This document shows positions 10,098 through 21,170 of a stretch of 64,000 nucleotides of DNA, piece by piece. The DNA is from Rhexocercosporidium sp. MPI-PUGE-AT-0058 (Eukaryota > Ascomycota > Leotiomycetes > Helotiales). The DNA is taken from the NCBI GenBank assembly GCA_020746875.1, contig JAGTJL010000008.1, positions 2,480,001-2,544,000 of the forward strand, read 5' to 3'. A program made the position numbers and the translations under genes. A model generated the notes under the pieces. The model was given only the letters and a program-made list of their open reading frames with translations, searched no databases and was not told the origin of the DNA. Within the stretch, counting starts at the first letter, position 1. Each line of letters opens with the position of its first letter.

Positions 10098-11897
10098 ATG
10101 CCTCGAAAATATCTAGGAGGCTCTGGTGAGGCTCTGACAGTTTGGATATCTATCGCCGCCTCAACTGTCCTCGTGTTTTACGGATATGACCAGGTACGAT
10201 CCCCACAGATCATATCAACCATACCTAACATCTCCAGGGCGTCTTCGGCAATGTTCTCGTCGGACAAGATTTCTTAGATACCATGGGAAACCCAACAACA
10301 GCAGTACAAGGCACAATGACATCCGTGTATAATCTTGGCTGTTTCTTTGGTGCTCTCTCAACCATCTACTCTGGTGATAAACTTGGCCGTCCTCGTGTTC
10401 TGCTGCTGGGTAGCACGGTCATCGCAGCAGGAGCAGTCATTCAAGCTGCTAGTTACAGTGTAGCTCAGATGATGGTTGGACGAATCGTTGCTGGTCTCGG
10501 GACAGGCATGAACACTGCCACAGCTGGTGTATGGCAGGCTGAGACCAGTAAAATGCGAAGTCGTGGTAAATTGGTCATTATCCAGATGGCGAATTGTATC
10601 ACTGGGTTCTCGATATCGAATTGGCTTACCCTCGGATTCTCGTTCGCAAAAGGAGGCGTAGCATGGAGATTTCCTCTGGCTTTTCAAATTTGTAAGTGGC
10701 CTAAGACTACTACTTCCGACCATGCTAATGGTTGCCAGTCTTCACAGCCCTCATCTGGTGTCTCTGTCCATTCTTGCCTGATTCTCCAAGATTGCTTATC
10801 CGAAAGGGCCGGTATGAAGACGCATATGAGGTCCTAGCAGCACTTGAAGGACACGGAGCAACGGTCGACTCACCTTCCGTGAAGACGCAGTTCAACATCA
10901 TTAAAGACGTTCTAGACCGTGAACACATGAACACATATACTTGGTGGCAGCTTCTTACTGGTAAAGGGCCATCTGGTGTATTACGCCGAATGATCCTTGG
11001 AGCTTGGATGCAGGCTATGAATCAGATCAGCGGGATCAATGTCACTTCCTACTATATGACTTATGTGTTTATCCATGCTCTCAAGATCAGCGAACTCAGG
11101 TCAGTCTTACTCTGTTTGTATCATTAAGCATTTGCACTGAAATCAAGCAGAGCACGCATCCTGGCAGCAGCTGGATCTGTAGACTACCTCCTCTTCTCAG
11201 TCCTCGCATACTTCGTTATTGAACGCTACGGGCGCCGAAATGTCATGATGACTTCAGCAGCAGCATGCTGTACCTGCTGGGTAATCATCACCATCGTTCT
11301 CGCCCTGACAGAATCAGACCCAAGCCGCTCATTCCAGTACGGTGCAGTGGCAGTAACATTCTTCTTCGTATTCTTTGCAAGTTTCGGCATGGGAGTACTG
11401 GGTGTACCCTGGCTCTACCCCACCGAAATCAACGCCCTCGAGATGCGAACGAAAGGTGCAAGTCTAGCCATGGCTACGAATTGGATCGTGAGTCTCCTTT
11501 CCTCCTTAATCTGCTTCTAACTATACGTATCGTATAGTTAGCTAACAGGAACACCTAGATGAACTACATGGTGGCTGAAGTAACGCCCTCAGGGATCGCC
11601 AATCTCGCCTGGCGATTCTGGATAATCTGGGCCGTCCTCTGCTTCTCCTTTGTACCTATAACCTATTTCTTTTATCCCGAGACAGCAAATCGTTCTCTGG
11701 AGGATATCGACCGCTTCTTCGCGACAAAGCCGAGTATCTTCATCCATCGTAATAAGATCGCGACGCAATTGCAAAGACCGGCTATCTATGAGGAGGAAGA
11801 TCGCCGTATTGAAGGTTTGGACCAGAAGAGCGTGGAGGTTAGTGGGAATGAGGTTGTTGAGGAGAGGGTCGAGCATAGGGATGTGAAGAGTGGATGA
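10098..11897 (+). CDS. MFS sugar porter (hexose/disaccharide transporter-like)
   Basis: Five exons: 10098-10193, 10238-10691, 10739-11099, 11151-11487 and 11559-11897, giving 528 aa. All four introns (44, 47, 51 and 71 nt) have GT-AG ends and keep one frame. Sugar-porter signatures are present: DQGVFGNVL after helix 1, GDKLGRPR between helices 2 and 3, the PDSPRLLIRKGRYEDA loop at mid-protein, QQ-like QAMNQISGINVTSYY at helix 7, ERYGRR between helices 8 and 9, and PETANRSLEDID after helix 12. About twelve hydrophobic segments are expected in the plasma membrane. Substrate is probably a sugar taken up by proton symport; the family is too broad to say which. The C-terminal tail is charged and cytosolic. 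Confidence 0.93.
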
Positions 11898-12250
11898 AGT
11901 TAAAGTTGAAATTGAAGTTGAGTTTGATTTTTGAGGGCTCGAGTAATTAAGCGAGGAAAACATCCCAAATGTCAAGATCAAGACGCAAATCTCGAACTCA
12001 ATCAGATAAGGGTGGTGAATATTTTATTGGAATGTTTCAAATCAGATTTAGGGTTGTGAGGCTGCTTAAATTGGGGTCTTTCACCTTTGCACACTTTCCA
12101 TTTTGCGCAGACTTTTGCATGTTCTGTTGCGACTTCCTCTTTCAACGCGCTCGTTGCTATCAAAACAAACCTTCACCACCACGAAATTTTCTAGAAAGCG
12201 GCGACAACAAATCTTTTCAATCACGCAATACTCAGCAAACAACAGCAAGA
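11898..12250. other. Short gene-free stretch, promoter of the next gene
   Basis: 353 bp between stop and next ATG. A CAAC/CAGCAA-rich leader precedes 12251; no clear TATA box was seen. Confidence 0.5.
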
Positions 12251-13435
12251 ATGTGTAAGCTCTATCAGATTGAGGTACGCATAGGTTTCCTTGAACGTTC
12301 AAGTGCTGTAATCTCCAAACCCTAACGGCCTTCAGCTAGCTAATTACTCTCTCTTGCAGTACACCTGCCGACATCTCGCAAAGGCCGAAACAGCTTACTG
12401 TGGCGTCAACCAACCTTGTAGGTCTCCACTCCCTCATATGTCTTTTTCGTTTCCCTCCTGTCTCCCCAATCCTGAAGAAAACTCCAGCTAACCACACCAC
12501 CAACCCCAGCAAGCTGCTCCCGTGGCGTCGAAATCCTCACCCAACATGCTCCTCACAAATGCCCTCCCTGTCGCAACTATGACCGCGACCGCTGGCGTCG
12601 AGGCTGGCCACCTCTCCCTCTCCCACAACCAGCCAGAGCATGCATACCTCGAATGAGAACGATCACGGCCGAGCCAGATAGCGACGATGATGATTTCGCC
12701 GTCGAGTTCGAGGAGGGTACTTTTCTGGGTAAGGTGGAGCATTGTGAGGATACAGGTGGCGTTGGTCTCGGTCTTGGAGGTGGATTAGGTTTTGGCGCGG
12801 GTGTTGGAGAAGGGGTCGTGATGATTGGGGGGTTAAATGGTGAGGATACGGGGAGTAGTGAAGGTTTTGGGTTGGGTATTGATGGTGCTGGGACCGGGAC
12901 TGAGGCTGGAGATACAAGTACGACTACGACTCCGACTATGACTTCCAGTCGCGCAGCTACGAACCCAGAGAGGGGCTTGGTGAGCAAGAAACACGCTGAG
13001 TCGTTCACTGCTGGAGATGGTGAAGGTGTTGGCAGTGAGTTACGCTCCCGATTTGGAGGCTATGGAGGCAAAAAGCTGCGTGGTAGGAGATCGAGTACTG
13101 CTGAGGCGGTTGGTGGTGTGCCCATGGAGCGGACGGTTTCGAAACGTGGATCTTTGAGCTTGAGATCGCCGAGTGGATCGAATTATAGAGGTGCTGATAT
13201 GGAGAGGGGTGGCGGTGGGATGGGTTTGGGGCTCGGTCTAGGTCTAGGTTTCGGAGGCGTGACTATGGAGAGAAAAGGTGAAGGGAGTACAGTCCAGGGT
13301 AGTGCAAAAGGTCCTCCTTCGACGAGACGGCGGAGTCATAATATCTTAAAGCTTCCTTCTGCCAGCACTTCGGAGGTTGAGGGTACGAGTGATGATACTC
13401 TGGAGAGCGCCACAGCGCAGTTTCTGGGCTTCTGA
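12251..13435 (+). CDS. Orphan protein: Cys-His N-terminus plus Gly/Leu-rich repeats
   Basis: Three exons: 12251-12274, 12360-12417 and 12510-13435, giving 335 aa. The first exon encodes only MCKLYQIE. The introns (85 nt GTACGC...TTGCAG; 92 nt GTAGGT, branch GCTAAC, CCCCAG) bring the long third exon into frame. I do not recognise a named family. The first 60 residues carry Cys and His pairs (YTCRHLAKAE..YCGVN, then CSRGVEI, HKCPPCRNYDRD), suggesting a small metal-binding module. An acidic patch (EPDSDDDDFAVEFEEG) follows. Two Gly-Leu-rich blocks (GVGLGLGGGLGFGAGVGEG and GGMGLGLGLGLGFGG) then flank a basic Ser/Arg-rich stretch. The tail is probably disordered. Nuclear or cytosolic location is a guess. 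Confidence 0.7.
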
Positions 13436-14039
13436 CGATACAGCCGGGCTTGGTATGTATAGTATTACTGGCGGTTTTGCTATTGTTCACATTTTGTGGG
13501 AGTTCGGCTGAGCAGCATCGAACAATTTTAATTGCATGGCATGGCTTGATTTGGACATTCTTCCAGGAGGATTGCCGTAGGAATAGGATACATCGATGGA
13601 CAGTGCCAGGGGTTGTGGTAAGTTCAAAGGGAGAACAATACTAAAGAAAGAGCGAAAATCTTCATCTTGAGAAACAGACAAATCGATGTCCCACTTTCTT
13701 TTCCGACTACAGTATCAAAACTCAATTCAAGCAACACGGTCAATTTCCTCACTCTTCACTTTTATTTGCCCCTATTAATCTCACCCTCTTCTCCAAGATC
13801 CATAGGTATGCAAATGGTGCAGCATCCATACCGGGACGAACAACCTTAAGCTGACACATCCGACTAGTTGCAACAACATTAGCCACGCACCTTACGATTC
13901 GACCTAAACGAGCTACGCGAAGTTCATAAAGCGTTTCTTTAAAGTTAATACACGGCTTTCATGATAAGCCATAAGTATAATACAGAACAGCTCAGTGTAG
14001 CCTAGTAAACAAACAAAAACATCTCGCTAGAATTCGAAA
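13436..14039. other. Gene-free stretch between convergent genes
   Basis: About 600 bp containing the 3' ends of two convergent genes. No features recognised. Confidence 0.6.
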
Positions 14040-16016
14040 TCAGACCCAGTCCCCGGCGTGATAATCTTTCCTATGATCGGGCTCTGCACCGTCGCTCTCA
14101 GCATCTTTCCTGCTCCCCACCCTGACCAGCTCCACCGTACTCGTCCGCACCTCTTCCTGCTTTCCATTTGAACTTTTCGACGAGAACGTCGTCGTCTCAT
14201 TTGTACCTCCACCACTACCACTCCCATTCCCACCTTCCCAACGCCCACTCCTGTCATCAAAGTTGTTTTCCGGACGTCCTCTCTTCCTCCCAACGGTGCG
14301 GTTACGGCTGTAGACGTACGAGCGATCTGTCGTGGGGCCCATGAAGCGGGGGAAGGCTTGAATGAGGAGAAGCCGGATACTGGGCATGCAGGCGCAGATT
14401 ATGCCGACTCTTATTTCGATCGTAGACCAGTAGCTTACTTCCATGAAGTCCCCTGTATTTTGGGCGAGATTAGTCGGTATTTAAGAGTGAGGGAAGGAGG
14501 GGAATAAGGAGAAGTGAAGGTAGGTAGGCTTACAGGTTACATTTTGCGAGTTAGAAAATTTGACAAGGGATTTGAGTCGGAGCATACTGACGACGGTGAC
14601 GCTGCGAAGGTTCAGCGGGTATACATACTGTTGGTCTTGTGTGTATGTTGAGAAAGAGTATGAGAGGGGAGGGAAAGACGAGGAGGAGACTCACAAAGCA
14701 CCCACGCCAAACATGCTCGCAACACCAAGTTTCTTCTTCCAATGCAACGTCAAGTTAACTAGCTGTGTTATCGGCAACCATAATAACCAAAGATCAAGCG
14801 CAATACTAGTCGCCGCAACCGACCATGCCATCGCTTGGACATTGATACACTTGCCCTCATGTTCGTTATCCCACCCTTTCCAGAAAAAGCTCATCGGTCG
14901 ACACTGGAACAGACCAAGGATGAAAAAAAATAGCGTGAGGATCGCGTTGAATATTATGGTTCCCCAGATCAATTTTCGGATGGAGGGGCCCTGGAAGAGT
15001 CGGAGGTAGAAGAAGAGGATGGCCATTTTCAAGGCGCCGAGTTGCGTGAAGTAGAGAAGTTCCATGGAGTAAAATACCTGGAGTTGTTAGGGATGAAATA
15101 AGGTGGAAAGGTTGGGGCAGGGGAGTTAAGGAAGTCGTACGTGGAGGAAGTCTGTTATCTGACGGAAGCTGACTCGCCAGATATCGAGACCGAGACCGTT
15201 ACCAGTAGCTGGAAGAATGTTAGAAGTGATGATTGTCTAGAAGATAGAAACATACCCCCTTTGACGGCTATTACGGAGCTTAAGATGGTAGTGACCTAGG
15301 ACAAATCAATATGTGGTACCTTTTGAAGTTGAAGCTACTGACCATTAAGAAGATGATGGAATAGCTATGACAAACTTAGAGTTAGCTCTCATACCAATGA
15401 GGTATCGAAGCAACAAAGTGGATCCAGCAATTGCGCTGCTAGCAGATCAAGTTTGAAAAGGAGGAAGAGACACTTACTCATCATACCAGAACTCCTGTGT
15501 AGATTTCCACTTGGAGTAGAATCTCAACAGCACTGCAACCACCGCGGCAGTGGCGAAGACATTGCTCAAGGTGTTATAAAACGTCCTTCTGTCTCTGATA
15601 GGATCCTCGCATACTGTATGAGTGATATTTAAAGTCACTGCTGGAAATTAGTCGTTGTGCATCTCGGAGCGATTAGAGCCCTGACCGAGAGATTGCTTGA
15701 CAGTACATGACAACTGAACGCAAGTAGAGAAGGCTGCTTTTAGTGGGACGTTTGAACAGACACATGCAGTATCAGTTGGCGCACATATCGAATCCGCAAC
15801 CGAGGTCGCAACACAAGTAAGCTGTCCAGCGTCAGGACCAGTATAGGGCCTGGCTATATGGCAGGAGTCAAAGGGACCAACCGCGCAGTGAGGTAATGTC
15901 GTCAACAAAGCGGATGCTTCCGTCGAGTTCATCACGGCGAGCGTAAGCGGCAAGGCCGCAGTCAATGAGAGGAGAGCGACAAATGCCTTCTTCATATTCT
16001 CTTCTTTCGGGCCCAC
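14040..16016 (-). CDS. CFEM-domain Pth11-like G-protein-coupled receptor
   Basis: Nine exons on the minus strand: 16016-15882, 15821-15686, 15613-15478, 15364-15343, 15295-15256, 15208-15141, 15077-14695, 14601-14534 and 14452-14040; 466 aa. A start at 15995 (MKKAFVALLS) would give a cleaner signal peptide and 459 aa. The extracellular CFEM domain has eight cysteines once a 60-nt stop-free intron (15822-15881) is removed: LPHC-AL-TC, SIC, TACVC, STC, LSC, and the last in CEDPIRDRR. Seven membrane helices follow, with Pth11 hallmarks GNGLGLDIW, LLYFTQLGALKMAILFFYLR and SYWSTIEIRVGIICACMP. The C-terminus is a Ser/Asn/Gly-rich cytosolic tail. Such receptors sense surfaces or host cues and signal through Galpha to cAMP. 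The 22-nt exon 15343-15364 encodes only YSIIFLM. Confidence 0.9.
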
Positions 16017-19000
16017 TCATTGTTATGTGAAGACGTCCTGGAACAACAGAGTCGAAGATCAAAGAGATGGAGATGGAGGTTGAGATGGAGACAAAGCAAG
16101 GGTCACTGTCCCCACAGAGCAATACCCTATATGCTGGGAAAAGAAGTGGGCCTTGGAGAATACTGTGGGGATCGTATCGAACATAAGTACATGATCAGAA
16201 CTCTCTTCGCCTCGTCCGATGAACCTTCGACCTGCAATGCTAGCCGTTTGTATGTCTCATCGCCTATAAGTCTACATGCCTACCCAGGGACGCGGGGAAG
16301 CCTTCAGCTGCGGCGCATGAGACCGTATGATGCTGGTTGGAGCAGTTCTTGGGGAAAGGCCATTCAAACTGCGAGAAGATGCGGCCGGAATGGCAAAAGC
16401 ACGCACGCATTGTTCACTTCTTGAATCCAAGTGAGGCCGAGAGCTGAATCATGAAAAGGAAAAGGCGCCCTTGGGGATACTCTTCCCCATGTCTAGACCA
16501 TAGTGGATCAGGGGTAAACCTAGCGGCGATCAGGCCGTCGCTTAGTGTTACTGTACCGATCCAAATGTGTCACTAGTGACCAAGACTTCCCTAAACTAGG
16601 CAAAGATTTCTAGCGAATCGATGAAATGACTTTCGGACCTCTAGCGAAAATTCCGGAACTCTATTAAAATGGAGATCCGACGGGCACAGACCGCATTGTA
16701 CGAAGTAAGGTCCCCGGAAAATTGGTCCCAAAGAATTGAGAGGGTATGCGAGAGCGTTGATCTCTGACAAGGTTTTTTTGGTAGATACCGTACTCGTAGG
16801 TAAGAGTGAGAGAACATGGAAAAGAGATCGTCTCGCCGAATCGTTGCAGTTTAGCATCTGCATCTGCAACTGTATTTGCAATTGCCTATCGATGACTTCT
16901 CTGTGCAGTGAGTGAGTGCATGGACCCTTTGAGGCGATAAAGTTGGATTTTTCGACTGCATAGAGCTTTTAAAAAGGCCCTTCTGTCCTAGCTATATTGC
17001 CATGGATCCTTTGGGTAGACCATCGGCAAATAATGCACGCTGTCAACCGTCAACCTGATCCAAAAAAGAAAAGAAAAAGAAAAAGAAAAAGAAAAAGAAA
17101 AAGAAAAAGAAAAAGAAAAAGAAAAAGAAAAAGAAAAAGAAAGAAAAAACGTAACTCGACCAGGCGTATATCTCGCTCTCCACTAAGACCGCCTGACTTC
17201 AATAAGAGGCTTGATTTACAAGTAATTCTAGTGGAGAAGCCCGAGCATATCTTGCCCACATTAGCCATAGAGTGGAGTTGGTCGGTCGCTCATTCGCCTT
17301 CTTTACCGTGTTGAGTTCCTTCCCGCATGCGGGCGTGAAGGTTGATAGCGCTTGCGCAATTCTGAGTTTAAAAGTCTTGGCCGGCATGAACGTATCCTGA
17401 GAGAGTAGTGAATAGATTTGTGTAAATAATGATGTAAATAGTTAAAGTCAAATCAGTATGTCCAGTAGTGCTCAACTCCTCCATTTAGTCCCAAGGAGCG
17501 GGCAGTCTTTCACCTTTCTAAATTCCTCGTTTTGCAGCAGGTGGCGTAGCTAGAACACTCTTGAATCCTGTCAAACTGCTAGATGTGAACTTCACCCCCC
17601 CTTTCGGAATATTCCACCGTACTAGCAATACAGAAACTTTTGTTTTTGAGAGCGTCTGAAGGTGGAAGCTTTTGATGTAATGTGATGTCATATGATACAG
17701 CCTTCCTCAGTATCACTCCCCGCTGATGAATGTCAAACTTTCTGGTTTGTTTGCGCCACAGATCTAACATTTATCATGGGGGTGGAATAGTTTGTAAGTT
17801 ATGTTATGCATTATGATGGCGGTAACGCCGGCCACCTACCTTTCGCACCGCCTATTGCAGGAGAAAGAGGAGCCGAGGGAATCCGATTTTGCGGTTGGAC
17901 CATGATGCGAAACATTAAATGATGCAGGTGCACTTGTTTAAGGGAGTTGCTTTTTATTCTGTCAGTATATAAAAGGGAATTGATTGATCCGTCATGAGGC
18001 CACAAGGCACACTCACCCGAATCCCCTTTGCATCAGACACACATGCCACTTTTACAAGCGAGAATACCCCTCCAAACTACTGTCTATCTACGTAAAATCA
18101 CGAGTATGCACGCTATTATAATTATTATCTGTAAGCCTTTAATTCCATACGCAGTTACTGTGAATCGATCGCACTTTTCAGAAATCCAATAGTGCGCTGT
18201 TTCGTAGATATATAAATGTAGTTCTGGGTGCTTTGTACGATTCCTTCAAGTCATTAAGCGACTTCAAGCGGAATGACTGGGTACGTGCGTGTGCCTTGTG
18301 GCCTCATGATGATTTGAGCGATTTCTATGAAACAGACCACTGTGTACGGTACCCAAATCAAACCTCAAGAGTAGAACTGGGCAGGAATTCCACGACCCTG
18401 TTCTAAGCTTCTGATGCAGGCTATTCGGCTGGGAAGACAAATGACCCGAGCATCTATCGAAATCGAGCCTTCTCTGGTCATGCTCTTTTCTTGTCCTTTT
18501 GGAAGCCTAAGTTCGTCTATGACTGATACGGAGATGTTACGGTGCTTCTAGAGGAGCAGCGAGGTAAGTGCTGCAATGTGGTATGAAAGGTCTATCAGCT
18601 CTAGTCAAAATCGTTCTTCAACTCTAAACTAAGAAAATGTCACGATGATCAAACTGCGATTTCGGTCCATGAATACCCGTCGCTTCCTGTTCATACCGAA
18701 CTATACTCGTCGTGCCGGCCCGTCTCGAATCCATCCATCCATGCGGGCGCGGGATGCAGTAAGGTACGCAGAGCGGGGACATAAGAACCGCCGCCCATAT
18801 TAACCGGAGGTACTTCTGTGCATTGCATGCAACAGTTGTGAGTCAGATACCTACCGTATCTGGAGTCAGGATGGAAAATGGCGTACAAGTAAATGAAAAA
18901 GCACTGCGGTACCATGTTCGGCGTCGCGTTCGCATCATGGCACCTTCTAATCTCGTCTCATCTCATCTCATCAATGCATCCGAATACCAACTACCCCGCC

Positions 19001-20800
19001 ATGTCAAGGCATGACCACTCCATGCATGTAATGAGCCTCGAGGCAAATCTGGGTATACATTTATCAGAAGCAAGTAAACAAGGTCGGAAGCATCGTTTAA
19101 TATATGGCGAAGGTCAATCGATGCTCGATTATTGATGTACCCCGCCAAAGAAACATCCATGTTCCCATGTGGGCGTGGGACCTCGGCGAGATTAGGAATC
19201 TGCATCTGCATCTGCGGCTACATCTGCGATTCCCCTCAGTAGCACCAAATGGCGGGGTGGTGAGGTTGGGGTTGACGAGAATAGAAATGGACGGGAATAT
19301 TGAATATTGGATGGCTGATGATGGCTGACTTTGCAGGCTGACGACATGACCAGTAATGAGAATTGAGGATCGCGAAAATGTGGAAATACCACCCACCATC
19401 TCATCTCAGCATCGGACATCTCCAATCTAGATGGCGGGCATTCCTGTGTTGTAAGCCAGTAATCAGCTGTTCGACGCACCACCATCACCAGCCAGGGAGC
19501 TGAGTGAGGTTACGCCGATGCATCGTCAGCTGCATCTGTTTGAATGGGCAGCGCCGAATAAATCACAACAGTTGGAATGGACACTACCCAACACGACCAC
19601 ATGGTCGTGTCGAGGGTCAAGAGCCCGGTCAAACGATCGAGTCTGGAGATGACCCAGGTGCGATAACTTGCAGTACCACAATCAAGAATGCCACATGGCA
19701 AGAGTCAGGAATGGCGATTCGTGTCCAGACGCAGCGGCCAGTCACACGATTCACATGCTTCGATCATCAAACGAATCAAGCAAACAGTATGCCCCCATGC
19801 CATGAACTGTGACGAGCTTCCCGTTTCGCTACTGTACAGTATGCCCAGGGTAGCATACCGCTCTCCTGGAAAAGGGAGGTGAGGAAAGAAGCGCGCATAC
19901 CGAGCTTTAACCACAAGATGAGTTCAGTATCTCCACACTCACCGAGTATTATGGACGTACAATACTTGACTCAGCCTGCCCGGATCGGAGATAGGATCGC
20001 GCATTTGTTACGGTCGGCGGTATGATCGTCGTACTGAGAAGCCGTGCGAGGGCCTGCTATTCGCTCGCTGAACGCAAGCCTCGTAATTCACCAAATCCCG
20101 CCTTCCGCCATAAGGCTGCCATGCCGTGGCACTTTTGACTCCGGCTCCAGGGAAAGAGTCGGGATGCGATTTGCGAAGAGGCGGTGGAGTGGATGGATGG
20201 GATGGGATGGGGGTTACCGGTACCGTCTTGAGGTCATGACATGAGAACATGACAAGGTTAGGCTGGGAAGGCAACAACATGACTTGACTTACCTAGAAGA
20301 TATAAGATGTCATGCTCGCGCTCGCGCTCGTATCTTCTTTCAACTTTTGAATTTATTCTTGAACGCCCGAGAAAGAAAGCAAAGCACAGCACAGCACAGC
20401 ACAGAAGGGAAAAGGTCAACAAATCCAATAATCAAGTCAAATCGATATCCGCCTACCCTATCGTCTCCTCAACGCGCGCCGAGCCCAACAACAACACACA
20501 CACGTCCTCAGCCCGGCCCGACCACGACACGACCACGACCCAGCTCGCCAGCTTGCCAGCCGCCTAGCCCAGCCCCATTCCAGCCCAGCCCAGCCCGACA
20601 GCCTTCTCAGCTGCCTACATAGGCACCTCCGTACCTCTCCATCAGTCATATACAAAACAAACCACTCAACCCACATTGGAATTCCTCCTTCCTCACCCTT
20701 CTATAACAAAATTCCCGTCGTGAGATTCTCGAATCTAACAACTATCGTCACGAAACCAAACTAAATCAAATCAAATCAAACCAACTTCAACAACACAACC
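16017..20800. other. Large gene-poor region
   Basis: About 4.8 kb with no recognisable coding gene. It contains the (AAAAAG)n tract at 17062-17149, a stretch of CATCT/GCATCTGCATCT simple sequence near 19196-19230, GGATG-type repeats near 20190-20215, (CACAG)n near 20386-20404 and a C/A-rich probable 5' leader (about 20440-20800) of the following small gene. Confidence 0.6.
17062..17149. repeat. (AAAAAG)n microsatellite
   Basis: About fourteen near-perfect copies of the hexamer AAAAAG in 88 bp. It lies in gene-free DNA and is probably length-polymorphic. Translated it gives an artificial Lys-Arg polymer, so ORFs across it should be ignored. Confidence 0.97.
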
Positions 20801-21170
20801 ATGCCTTCCAAATCATCCACCTCGACACAAAGTCGTCTCGAAGCCGAGAAGCAGAAATACTACCTTATCACCTCCGACAACAGCAACTCCAAAAGCACAG
20901 ATGCCTCAGCCCAGGAACTCTGGAAAGAGCCATACACTATCGACGACGCGGATCTGATGTTCGATGGGAAACCGCTGAATATGTTGTATGAGGAGAATAG
21001 GTGGCAGGCTGAGCATCACGTGGTGTACGGCGATCAATTTGTGAGTTGATTCATCCTTTCAATATCTCTCATCCCTTGCATTTAAAAACATGCATGCATA
21101 ATTGGGGGTTTGAAGATAAGTTCTAACAACTTCACAGTCTCGCGGTCGCAGTCGCCAGAGCAAAAAGTGA
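20801..21170 (+). CDS. Small orphan protein (90 aa) with basic C-terminal tail
   Basis: Exon 1 is 20801-21040 and exon 2 is 21138-21170. The 97-nt intron has a textbook donor (GTGAGT), branch (TTCTAAC) and acceptor (TTCACAG), and the second exon adds only ten residues rich in Arg, Ser and Lys (SRGRSRQSKK) before TGA. This splice evidence makes the gene credible despite its size. The protein starts MPSKSSTSTQSRLEAEKQKYY, is hydrophilic, and has an acidic centre (TIDDADLMFDG) and an aromatic-rich ENRWQAEHHVVYGDQF segment. No family, signal peptide or membrane span is recognised. A long C/A-rich leader upstream and a 4.8-kb gene-free region suggest a gene with a large regulated 5' region; that is inference. 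Confidence 0.6.

Noticed and set aside
12653..13435. Gly-rich ORF starting at ATG 12653 as a separate gene
   Set aside because: The same frame is open upstream to an acceptor at 12509 and joins two good upstream exons, so the ATG is internal.
16997..17314. Open frame rich in KRKRKR that looks like a nuclear-localisation polymer
   Set aside because: It is the translation of the (AAAAAG)n microsatellite and has no other coding support.
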